Part shown: positions 1 to 5,702 of the stretch, one piece after another
How positions within the stretch are numbered: the stretch's first letter is position 1
Layout of the letters: every line of letters begins with the position of its first letter
Source: an uncultured Hyphomicrobiales bacterium
Lineage (GTDB): Bacteria > Pseudomonadota > Alphaproteobacteria > Rhizobiales > Beijerinckiaceae
Assembly (NCBI GenBank): GCA_903918155.1
Contig: CAIXDD010000499.1
Span: 1 to 5,702 of the forward strand
Length of the DNA stretch: 5,702 nt
Direction of reading: 5' to 3'
Notes under the pieces: model-generated
Database searches by the model: none
What the model was told of the DNA's origin: nothing
Seen by the model: the letters and a program-made list of their open reading frames with translations, nothing else
Translations under genes and position numbers: made by a program

Positions 1-183
1 GGCGGCCGCCAGCAGCTCCGCCTTCCAGGCGGCGCCGGGCTTGCCCCCCGCCAGCAAGGCGCGCTTGCCCGCAAGGTCGAGAAAGACCGGCAGACGCGCG
101 AGCGCGCCCAGACGCTGCGGCGCCGCCTCAGACGGCTTCCTCGAGGCGTCGGTCGCGGGATCGCTCGGGATCGGACCGGTCAT
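1..183 (-). CDS. cysG: Siroheme synthase, N-terminal precorrin-2 dehydrogenase/ferrochelatase part (runs off the window)
   Basis: The first 61 codons are present; the rest lies beyond the left edge. After a variable, charged leader of about 25 residues the protein reads ALARLPVFLDLAGKRALLAGG (27-47) and then AAWKAELLAAA (51-61). This is the first beta strand and dinucleotide-binding loop of the CysG/Met8-type domain, which oxidises precorrin-2 with NAD and inserts iron to make siroheme, the NirB cofactor. Many alphaproteobacterial homologues carry the same LPVF...AAWKAELL pattern. Whether the uroporphyrinogen III methyltransferase half of a full CysG follows cannot be seen. Positions 183-128 overlap the end of nasA in a different frame, so both proteins are encoded there. 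A GGAG sits 8 bases before the ATG. Location as last visible gene of the operon fits cofactor supply for nitrite reduction. NasH is the corresponding name in Paracoccus. Confidence 0.85.
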   Translation of the reverse strand, partial: MTGPIPSDPATDASRKPSEAAPQRLGALARLPVFLDLAGKRALLAGGKPGAAWKAELLAAA

Positions 184-2836
184 GGAGCATTCTCCGGATT
201 TCGCTGCGACATGAACCACAATTCGAGCCCGCCTTCAACGTTTCGCCGATGGCCTCGACGCTGGCGCAGCCTGCGCCGATCGCCGCCGCGATGGCCTTCG
301 CCCCCACGCCATGGCAGGCGCACACCAGCGGGCCGGGGTCGTCGCGCGGATGCGCGGGCCGGCCCGCGAGCAGGCGATAGCGCTCCTGCGGGGGATGGGA
401 TTGGGCGAGCGCGCCCTCCACGAAGGCTTTCGACAGGGCGCCCGCGTCGCGGCCGGCGAAGAGCGCGCCCGCCAGCTTGTCGCCGGCGAAGGCGGCGAGG
501 CGGCGCGCGCCGCCCTTGCTGTCGTGATAGGCGACCCAATCGACCGGCTCCTCGGGGTCGAGCGCGAACAGGGCGGCGGCGAAAGCCTGCCAATCGTCGG
601 GCTCCGCGGCGTCCGCGAGATCGAGGCGAAAGCCTCCTGCGACGGGCGCCAGCGCCCAATAGGACGTTTGCGGCGCCGGCCTGCGGGCGCAGGCGGCGAA
701 GCCCGTCCAGGCCGGCGCGAAGCGGCGCAGCGCCACGGCGGCGGCTTTCAGCCCCGGCTGGCCGGAGAGCGGATCGCAGGCGGGATCGGTGAGCGCGTTG
801 ACCCGCGCGCGCGCGGCGAAGCGATCCGTCCAATGCATGGGCGCGAACACGTCCCCGCGCCGCTGGCCCGGCGCAAGGCGCGTGCGGAAGACGCCGGCGC
901 CGCGCGCGCTTTCGATCTCGACGAGATCTCCCTCGGCGAGGCCCAGACCGCGCGCGTCCTCGGGGTGGACGTCGCAGCAAGGCTCCGGCGCATGGGCCAT
1001 GAGGCGCGCGGATTTTCCGGTGCGCGTCATCGTGTGCCATTGGTCGCGCAGGCGCCCGGTGTTGAGCAGGAAGGGGCGCTCCGGGCTTGCGGGATCGCGC
1101 TGCGCGGGCGGCGTGGGGGCCAGGCGCGCGCGCCGCTGCGGCGCATAAAAGCCGCCGTCTGCGAAGAAGCGGCGCTCCTGCGCGGCCTCGCCCGCGCGTT
1201 GCGGCCATTGGAAAGGCGACAAAGCATCGTAATCGGCGCGCGAAATCCCCGCATGGGCGCCGATGTCGAAGGCGCGCGCGCCGTCGTTCTCGAAGGCGGA
1301 GAGAGCCGCGTGCTCGCGAAAGACGGCGGCGGAATCGGCAAAGGAAAAGGCTTCCGCAAAGCCCATGCGGCCGGCGACGTCGCACAGGATGCGCCAATCG
1401 GGGCGCGCTTCGCCGGGCAGGGGCAGGAAGGCGCGCTGGCGCGTGATCCGGCGTTCGGAATTGGTGACCGTTCCGTCTTTCTCGCCCCAGGCGGCGGCGG
1501 GCAGCAGCACATGGGCGCAGGCGGTCGTGTCGGTCTCGCGCACGACGTCGGAGACGACGACGAAGGGGCAGGCGCGCAAGGCCGCGCGCGCGGAATCGGC
1601 GTCGGGCATGCTGTCCACCGGATTGGTGCCGATGATCCAGACGGCCTTCACGCGGCCTTCGCCGATGGCGGAAAACAGGTCCACCGCTTTCAGTCCCGGC
1701 TTCTCCGCGACGCGCGGCGCGCGCCAGAACCGGCGCACGCGCTCGCGATCGGGCGCGCTCTCCAGCGACATATGCGCGGCCAGCATATTGGCGAGCCCGC
1801 CGACTTCGCGCCCGCCCATGGCGTTGGGCTGGCCGGTGACGGAGAAGGGCCCCATGCCCGGACGGCCGATGCGCCCGGAATAAAGATGGCAATTGACGAT
1901 TGCGTTCACCTTGTCGCTGCCGCCGGTCGATTGGTTCACGCCTTGCGAATAGACGGTGACGACGCGCTGCGTCTGCGACCACAGCGCATAGAAGCGTTCG
2001 ATCTCCTCCTCGCGCAGGCCCGTGCGCGCGGCGACATCGGACAGCGACAGCGAGCGCGCCAGCGCCAGCGCGGGCTCCGCATCGCCCACATGGTCGCGCA
2101 GGAAGGCGGCGTCGCCGGCCCCCACGCGTTCAAGCCGCGCAAGCAGGCCAAGGAAAAGCGCCACGTCGGACTCAGGGGCGAGCGCCAGATGCAGATCCGC
2201 GCCGTCGGCGGAGGCGGTGGCGCGCGGATCGATGACGACGAGCCTTGCGCCGCTCGCCGCGCGCGCGCGCAACAGCCGCTGATGCAGAACCGGATGGCAC
2301 CACGCCAGATTGGAGCCGACGAGCACGACGAGATCGGCCTCTTCGAGGTCGCGATAGGTTCCCGGCACGACGTCGGCGCCGAAGGCGCGGCGGTGGCCCG
2401 CCACGGAGGAGGCCATGCACAGGCGGCTGTTGGTGTCGATATTGGCCGTGCCGACGAAGCCCTTCATCAGCTTGTTGGCGACGTAATAATCCTCCGTGAG
2501 AATCTGGCCCGACACATAAAGCGCCACGCTGTCGGGCCCGTGCTGCGCGATCGCCTGCGAAAAACGGCTGGCGACAAGGTTCAGCGCATCGTCCCAGCTG
2601 GCCTGCGCGCCTGCGATGCGCGGATGCAGCAAGCGGTCGTCGAGCGACAGGGTTTCGCCCAGCGCCGCGCCTTTCGAGCATAATTTTCCGAAATTCGCCG
2701 GATGGTCGGGATCGCCGGCGATGGCGACGGAGCCGTCCGCCTGCACGCTCGCGAGCACGCCGCAGCCGACGCCGCAATAGGGGCATGTCGTCTTGACGGT
2801 CTGCGGCGCGGAGGCGTCGCTGCGGGCCTGCGCCAT
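128..2836 (-). CDS. nasA: Assimilatory nitrate reductase catalytic subunit with C-terminal BFD-type [2Fe-2S] domain
   Basis: The enzyme reduces nitrate to nitrite in the cytoplasm at a Mo-bis-MGD centre. It has 902 residues, similar to the NasA form with a C-terminal iron-sulphur domain. The N-terminal [4Fe-4S] motif is C-x2-C-x3-C-x27-C (Cys18, 21, 25, 53), followed by Lys55, the usual electron-relay lysine. Cys140 in NSRLCMASSVAG is the expected Mo ligand. QPNAMGGREVGG (336-347) and GTNP (403-406) are typical of the molybdopterin oxidoreductase core. A molybdopterin-dinucleotide-binding domain runs from about 588 to 705 (LNTGRLRDQWHTMTRTGKS). After a less conserved linker, a BFD-like domain has Cys839, 841, 873 and 876. 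There is no twin-arginine signal, which argues against periplasmic NapA. The ATG at 2836 has GAGG 6 bases upstream, and the frame's open extension upstream through nirD is not credible coding. No diaphorase subunit follows it here, so the electron donor is likely NirB/NirD or a ferredoxin. NasC or NarB are alternative names. Confidence 0.96.
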   Translation of the reverse strand: MAQARSDASAPQTVKTTCPYCGVGCGVLASVQADGSVAIAGDPDHPANFGKLCSKGAALGETLSLDDRLLHPRIAGAQASWDDALNLVASRFSQAIAQHGPDSVALYVSGQILTEDYYVANKLMKGFVGTANIDTNSRLCMASSVAGHRRAFGADVVPGTYRDLEEADLVVLVGSNLAWCHPVLHQRLLRARAASGARLVVIDPRATASADGADLHLALAPESDVALFLGLLARLERVGAGDAAFLRDHVGDAEPALALARSLSLSDVAARTGLREEEIERFYALWSQTQRVVTVYSQGVNQSTGGSDKVNAIVNCHLYSGRIGRPGMGPFSVTGQPNAMGGREVGGLANMLAAHMSLESAPDRERVRRFWRAPRVAEKPGLKAVDLFSAIGEGRVKAVWIIGTNPVDSMPDADSARAALRACPFVVVSDVVRETDTTACAHVLLPAAAWGEKDGTVTNSERRITRQRAFLPLPGEARPDWRILCDVAGRMGFAEAFSFADSAAVFREHAALSAFENDGARAFDIGAHAGISRADYDALSPFQWPQRAGEAAQERRFFADGGFYAPQRRARLAPTPPAQRDPASPERPFLLNTGRLRDQWHTMTRTGKSARLMAHAPEPCCDVHPEDARGLGLAEGDLVEIESARGAGVFRTRLAPGQRRGDVFAPMHWTDRFAARARVNALTDPACDPLSGQPGLKAAAVALRRFAPAWTGFAACARRPAPQTSYWALAPVAGGFRLDLADAAEPDDWQAFAAALFALDPEEPVDWVAYHDSKGGARRLAAFAGDKLAGALFAGRDAGALSKAFVEGALAQSHPPQERYRLLAGRPAHPRDDPGPLVCACHGVGAKAIAAAIGAGCASVEAIGETLKAGSNCGSCRSEIRRMLHDRSDPERSRDRRLEEAV
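192..195 (-). promoter_or_regulatory. Ribosome binding site of cysG, inside nasA
   Basis: GGAG on the minus strand lies 8 bases before the ATG at 183-181, within the nasA reading frame. It supports that ATG over an in-frame GTG beginning at 219. Downstream, no ATG, GTG or TTG occurs in the cysG frame before the conserved domain begins. Confidence 0.6.
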
Positions 2837-2842
2837 GGCGCG

Positions 2843-2847
2843 CCTCA
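2843..2847 (-). promoter_or_regulatory. Ribosome binding site of nasA, overlapping the nirD stop
   Basis: The minus strand reads TGAGG here: the TGA is the nirD stop and GAGG is a modest Shine-Dalgarno core 6 bases before the nasA ATG (2836-2834). The arrangement fixes the nasA start and suggests translation of nasA is linked to ribosomes finishing nirD. Confidence 0.6.
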
Positions 2848-3189
2848 CCCGTGGGCGGGCGCGAGCGCGCGCGCGTCGACGAATATGCGCCCGTTCTCCA
2901 CTTTCAGCGCAACGGCCTGCGCGCAGCCTTCGTCCGCGCCCTGCGCGGCGCCGCTGGCGAGATCGATCACCCAATTGTGCAGCGGGCAGGTGACGGAGCG
3001 CCCATGCACGATGCCCTGACTCAAGGGGCCCTTCTTGTGCGGGCATTCGTCGCGCAGCGCGAACACATGTCCGTCCGCGGCCTTGAACAGCGCGACGTCG
3101 CCGGCGGGCGAACGCAGGATGCGCGAACCGCGCAAGGGCACGTCCTCCAGCGCGCCGACGTCGATGAAATCCTGCGCGCGCGCGTTCAT
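2845..3189 (-). CDS. nirD: Nitrite reductase small subunit, Rieske [2Fe-2S] type
   Basis: This 114-residue cytoplasmic protein is the small partner of NirB. It carries a complete Rieske pair of motifs: C-x-H at Cys49/His51 (ECPHKKGPL) and C-x2-H at Cys68/His71 (TCPLHNW), 16 residues apart. It should therefore bind a [2Fe-2S] cluster. This differs from the Escherichia coli NirD, which as I recall has the fold but lacks these ligands. It matches the Rieske ferredoxin of alphaproteobacterial nas operons (NasG of Paracoccus), thought to carry electrons between the NADH-oxidising NirB and the nitrate reductase. Length and motif spacing are normal and there is no signal peptide. The ATG at 3189 shares four bases with the nirB stop and has a GGAGG 7 bases upstream. 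The nasA ATG follows 8 bases after the TGA. An assignment to ring-hydroxylating dioxygenase ferredoxins is unlikely given the position directly behind nirB. Confidence 0.95.
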   Translation of the reverse strand: MNARAQDFIDVGALEDVPLRGSRILRSPAGDVALFKAADGHVFALRDECPHKKGPLSQGIVHGRSVTCPLHNWVIDLASGAAQGADEGCAQAVALKVENGRIFVDARALAPAHG

Positions 3190-5636
3190 TCCGCAGCCTC
3201 CGCGAGTACGGGCTTGAGGGGGACGAACTCATGGGCTTCCTTGCCCTGCGCGCGCTCGGCCCATGGGTCGATCTGCGCCGTCTTCTGCGAGAGGACGAAG
3301 CGGTCGAACAGGGCCTTGCGGCGGGGCGCGTCGGCGACCACCTGCGCGCGGATGGTTTCAAGCCCCACGCGCGCCGACCATTTGTACATGCGCTCCAGAT
3401 AGCGGCCCTGCTCGCGATAGAGCTGGGTGAGCGCTGCGATGATCTCCAGACATTCGTCTTCCGTGGCCACCTTGCACAAAAGATCCGTCTGGCGCAGGTG
3501 CAGGCCGGCCGCGCCTGCGAAGAGAATCTCATAGCCCGAGTCCACGCAGATCACGCCCACGTCCTTGCAGGTCGCCTCCGCGCAATTGCGCGGACAGCCC
3601 GAGACGGCCATTTTCACTTTGGCCGGCGTCCACGATCCCCACATGAACTTTTCGATCCGCACGCCAAGCCCGGTGGAATCCTGCGTGCCGAAGCGGCACC
3701 AATCCGTGCCCACGCAGGTCTTCACAGTGTGCAGGCCCTTCGCATAGGCGTGGCCTGACACCATGCCGGCGGCGTTGAGATCGCCCCAGACGGCGGGCAG
3801 GTCTTCTTTCTTCACGCCAAGCAGGTCGATGCGCTGTCCGCCCGTCACTTTCACGGTGGGGATGTTGAATTTCTCCGCCACGTCCGCGATGGCGCGCAGC
3901 TCCTTCACGCTGGTGAGCCCGCCCCACATGCGCGGCACCACCGAATAGGTGCCGTCTTTCTGGATGTTCGCATGCACGCGTTCATTGATGAAGCGCGAGC
4001 GCCCGTCATCCTCGTAATCCTGCGGCCAGTCGCACAGGAGATAATAATTGAGCGCGGGGCGGCACTTCGCGCAGCCGCAGGAGGTTTTCCAATGCAGGTC
4101 CTGCATGACCTGCGGAATGGATTTCAGCTCCTTCGCCTTGATGAGGCGGCGCACGTCGTCATGGCCGAAATCGGTGCAGCCGCACATCGGCTCGACAGAC
4201 GCTTTCTGGAAATCCTCGCCCAGCGAAAGCGCGAGCAATTGCTCCACAAGCCCCGTGCAGGAGCCGCAGGAGGCGGAGGCCTTGGTGTGCGCGCGCACGC
4301 CATTGACGTCGGTGAGGCCCTTGGCGGCGATGGCCTCCACGATGGCGCCCTTGCAAACGCCGTTGCAGCCGCAGATCTCCGCGCTTTCCGGCATCGCCGC
4401 CACGGCGGCGTTGGGATCGCCGCCGCCGGCGTTGGTGAAACCCTGCCCGAAGATCAGCGTCTCGCGCAGGTCCGACACGTTCGCGCCGCTCTTGATCAAA
4501 TCGAAGAAATAGGCGCCGTCTCCCGTGTCGCCGTACAGAACGGCGCCGATCAGCCGGTCGTCCTTCAGCACAAGGCGCTTGTAGAGACCGCGCGCGGCGT
4601 CGCGCAGGACGACGTCCTCGCGATCGTCGCCGTCGGCGAAGTCGCCGGCGGAGAACAGATCGACGCCCGTCACCTTCAGCTTGGTGGACAGGAACGAGCC
4701 TTCATAGCGCGGCGCGGGATCGTCGGTGAGGCGCGCGGCGACCACTTTGGCCATTTCGAACAGCGGCGCGACAAGGCCGTAGCATTGACCGCGATGCTCC
4801 ACGCATTCGCCGACGCTGAACACATGCGGATCATTCGTGCGCATTTCGTCGTCGACGACGACGCCGCGGTTGACGGTGAGCCCCGCCGCCTTGCCAAGCG
4901 CCGCATTGGGGCGAATGCCGACCGCCATCACCACGAGATCGGCGGGCAGGAAGCGCCCGTCCTCCAGCTCGACGCCGGACGCCCGCGCGCCTTCGCCGCG
5001 GATGGCTTTCGTGTTGGCGCGCGTGAGCACCTCCACGCCGCGCGCCTCCATGGCGCCTTTCAGCAGATAGCCGGCGGCGGCGTCGAGCTGGCGCTCCATC
5101 AGATGCGGCATGAGATGCACGACGCTGGTCGCCATGCCCTGTTGCGCGAGGCCGGCGGCCGCTTCAAGGCCGAGCAGCCCGCCGCCGATCACCACGGCGC
5201 GTCCGCCCTTGCGCGCGGCGGCGAGCATCGCCTCCACGTCGTCGAGATCGCGATAGGTCACGACGCCGGCCAGATCCGCGCCGGGCACGGGGATGATGAC
5301 CGGCGAGGAGCCGGTGGCCAGCAAGAGCTTGTCATAGGCGGTGGTCGCGCCCGTGGAATCCGTCACCGTTCTGGCGGCGCGGTCGATGGAGGCGATCGTG
5401 ACGCCGGCGCGCAAATCGATCGCATGGGCGCGCAGCCAGGCCTCGTCGTGGGTGACGATCTCCGCAAAAGTCTTCTCGCCCGACAGGACCGGGGACAGGA
5501 GGATGCGATTGTAATTCACGCGCGGTTCGGCGCCGAAAATCGTGATCGCATAGCGCGCGGGATCGCGCTCGAGCAGGTGGTCGAGCACGCGGCCCGCCGC
5601 CATTCCATTCCCGATGACGACCAGTTTCTCGCTCAT
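3186..5636 (-). CDS. nirB: Assimilatory NAD(P)H-dependent nitrite reductase, large subunit
   Basis: NirB reduces nitrite to ammonium in the cytoplasm with six electrons from NADH, passed through FAD and Fe-S clusters to siroheme. The protein has 816 residues, close to the usual 800-850. The N-terminal pyridine nucleotide-disulfide oxidoreductase module shows the FAD loop VIGNGMAAG (7-15), an ATG motif (LLLATGSSP, 104-112), the NAD loop VIGGGLLGLEA (149-159) and the second FAD motif VFSVGECVEH (272-281). A BFD-type [2Fe-2S] domain follows, with Cys422, 424, 457 and 460, then a second Cys-rich BFD-like stretch with Cys485, 487, 520, 522 and 525. The siroheme/[4Fe-4S] half has C-x5-C (Cys641, Cys647) and C-x3-C (Cys681, Cys685). 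All key residues are present and the frame is unbroken. The ATG at 5636 is chosen because a good ribosome binding site precedes it and the protein then begins MSEKLVVIGNG, as the family does. The stop overlaps the nirD start (ATGA), which suggests coupled translation. The family assignment is firm. Confidence 0.97.
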   Translation of the reverse strand: MSEKLVVIGNGMAAGRVLDHLLERDPARYAITIFGAEPRVNYNRILLSPVLSGEKTFAEIVTHDEAWLRAHAIDLRAGVTIASIDRAARTVTDSTGATTAYDKLLLATGSSPVIIPVPGADLAGVVTYRDLDDVEAMLAAARKGGRAVVIGGGLLGLEAAAGLAQQGMATSVVHLMPHLMERQLDAAAGYLLKGAMEARGVEVLTRANTKAIRGEGARASGVELEDGRFLPADLVVMAVGIRPNAALGKAAGLTVNRGVVVDDEMRTNDPHVFSVGECVEHRGQCYGLVAPLFEMAKVVAARLTDDPAPRYEGSFLSTKLKVTGVDLFSAGDFADGDDREDVVLRDAARGLYKRLVLKDDRLIGAVLYGDTGDGAYFFDLIKSGANVSDLRETLIFGQGFTNAGGGDPNAAVAAMPESAEICGCNGVCKGAIVEAIAAKGLTDVNGVRAHTKASASCGSCTGLVEQLLALSLGEDFQKASVEPMCGCTDFGHDDVRRLIKAKELKSIPQVMQDLHWKTSCGCAKCRPALNYYLLCDWPQDYEDDGRSRFINERVHANIQKDGTYSVVPRMWGGLTSVKELRAIADVAEKFNIPTVKVTGGQRIDLLGVKKEDLPAVWGDLNAAGMVSGHAYAKGLHTVKTCVGTDWCRFGTQDSTGLGVRIEKFMWGSWTPAKVKMAVSGCPRNCAEATCKDVGVICVDSGYEILFAGAAGLHLRQTDLLCKVATEDECLEIIAALTQLYREQGRYLERMYKWSARVGLETIRAQVVADAPRRKALFDRFVLSQKTAQIDPWAERAQGKEAHEFVPLKPVLAEAAE
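3197..3201 (-). promoter_or_regulatory. Ribosome binding site of nirD
   Basis: A full GGAGG core on the minus strand, 7 bases before the nirD ATG (3189-3187), lies inside the last codons of nirB. With the ATGA overlap it supports both reinitiation and independent initiation of NirD, as expected for subunits needed in matched amounts. Confidence 0.75.
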
Positions 5637-5644
5637 GGCAGACG

Positions 5645-5651
5645 TTCCTTC
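5645..5651 (-). promoter_or_regulatory. Ribosome binding site of nirB
   Basis: The minus strand reads GAAGGAA here, with the AAGGA core 9 bases before the ATG at 5636-5634. It lies in the short gap after the stop of the upstream gene. It decides the nirB start in favour of 5636 over an in-frame ATG at 5690, which lies inside the preceding gene. Confidence 0.75.
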
Positions 5652-5658
5652 GGCGCCG

Positions 5659-5702
5659 TCACGCCGCTTCGACGAAGCGGTGGCGCTCATAGAGAAATTT
5701 CA
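5659..5702 (-). CDS. 3' end of an upstream gene, probably the ATPase subunit of a nitrate ABC transporter (partial)
   Basis: Only the last 13 whole codons and the stop are in the window; they read KFLYERHRFVEAA followed by TGA at 5661-5659. A C-terminal tail of the form FLYE-(R/K)-x-R is, from memory, typical of NrtD/NasD-type ATP-binding subunits of nitrate/sulfonate/taurine ABC importers. Such a gene commonly lies just ahead of nirB in alphaproteobacterial nitrate assimilation operons. The stop is 22 bases from the nirB ATG on the same strand, so co-transcription is likely. If the call is right, the protein would power nitrate or nitrite uptake from the cytoplasmic face of the inner membrane. 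No Walker or signature motif is visible in so short a piece, so the identity rests on the tail and the neighbours. That this frame is coding is likely; the product name is tentative. Confidence 0.55.
   Translation of the reverse strand, partial: KFLYERHRFVEAA
5664..5680 (-). other. Compact perfect inverted repeat (hairpin) ahead of nirB
   Basis: The bases form a perfect 8-base inverted repeat around one central base (CCGCTTCG-A-CGAAGCGG on the plus strand). As RNA this folds more realistically as a 7-bp stem with a 3-base loop. It lies in the last codons of the upstream gene, ends three bases before its stop codon, and sits 13 bases upstream of the nirB ribosome binding site. No U-run follows on the minus strand, so it does not look like an intrinsic terminator. 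It could help processing or stability of the mRNA between transporter and reductase genes, or be chance in GC-rich coding sequence. Confidence 0.35.

Noticed and set aside
180..1982. A 600-codon minus-strand frame overlapping nasA.
   Set aside because: It is a +1-type shadow of nasA, almost wholly Arg/Ala/Gly/Pro, while the true nasA frame is intact with all motifs.
311..2683. A long plus-strand open frame of 790 codons opposite nasA.
   Set aside because: It is antisense to a clearly recognised enzyme, its product is low-complexity in Ala, Gly and Arg with no family resemblance, and long antisense frames are expected in GC-rich genes with strong third-position GC.
2837..3532. Upstream in-frame extension of nasA through nirD into nirB, giving an 1134-codon frame.
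   Set aside because: The added part is an Arg-rich out-of-frame reading of nirB and nirD. NasA homologues begin shortly before the first cluster cysteine, and the ATG at 2836 has a ribosome binding site.
3231..3758. A plus-strand frame of 175 codons opposite the nirB 3' end.
   Set aside because: It is antisense to conserved NirB catalytic sequence and shows no recognisable domain or ribosome binding context.
5637..5690. An 18-codon N-terminal extension of nirB from an ATG at 5690.
   Set aside because: It would lie mostly inside the preceding gene, the extra residues are not family-like, and the ATG at 5636 has a well-placed GAAGGAA.
1..5702. Search for tRNA or other RNA genes, CRISPR repeats, insertion sequences, intrinsic terminators and promoters.
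   Set aside because: None could be supported by reading. The window is nearly all coding on one strand, the largest gap is 22 bases, and I saw no direct-repeat array, terminal inverted repeats or transposase motif.

Overview
The window carries the core of an assimilatory nitrate/nitrite reduction operon, read entirely on the minus strand. In transcription order (from high to low coordinates) it holds the last codons of an upstream gene, probably a nitrate ABC-transporter ATPase; nirB, the NADH-dependent nitrite reductase large subunit; nirD, its Rieske-type small subunit; nasA, a molybdopterin nitrate reductase; and the first 61 codons of a cysG-type siroheme synthase, which runs off the left edge. 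The gene set and order resemble nas operons of Alphaproteobacteria such as the Paracoccus nasABGHC arrangement. The very high GC content, GC-rich third positions and the style of the NirB C-terminus suggest an alphaproteobacterium, perhaps of the Hyphomicrobiales (rhizobia or methylotroph type). The genus cannot be fixed from this sequence.

Layout. 5659-5702 is the end of the upstream gene, followed by a 22-base gap with a good ribosome binding site. 3186-5636 is nirB. 2845-3189 is nirD, whose ATG overlaps the nirB stop in an ATGA tetranucleotide. 2836-128 is nasA, starting 8 bases after the nirD stop. 183-1 is cysG (partial), whose start lies 56 bases inside the 3' end of nasA in another frame. 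No intergenic stretch exceeds 22 bases, all four visible stops are TGA, and no promoter or intrinsic terminator is seen. The genes are therefore most likely on one transcript whose promoter lies to the right, outside the window.

How they work together. Nitrate brought in by the upstream transporter would be reduced to nitrite by NasA (Mo-bisMGD, one [4Fe-4S] cluster and a C-terminal BFD-type [2Fe-2S] domain). NirBD then reduces nitrite to ammonium with NADH through FAD, Fe-S clusters and siroheme. CysG makes the siroheme that NirB needs. No separate NADH-diaphorase subunit for NasA is in the window, so NasA may draw electrons through NirB and the Rieske protein NirD, as proposed for Paracoccus, or from an external ferredoxin or flavodoxin.

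This is a recognisable, intact and fairly ordinary pathway. I do not see a previously undescribed system here. The points most worth a second look are the out-of-phase nasA/cysG overlap, the possible shared electron supply, and a compact hairpin just ahead of nirB.
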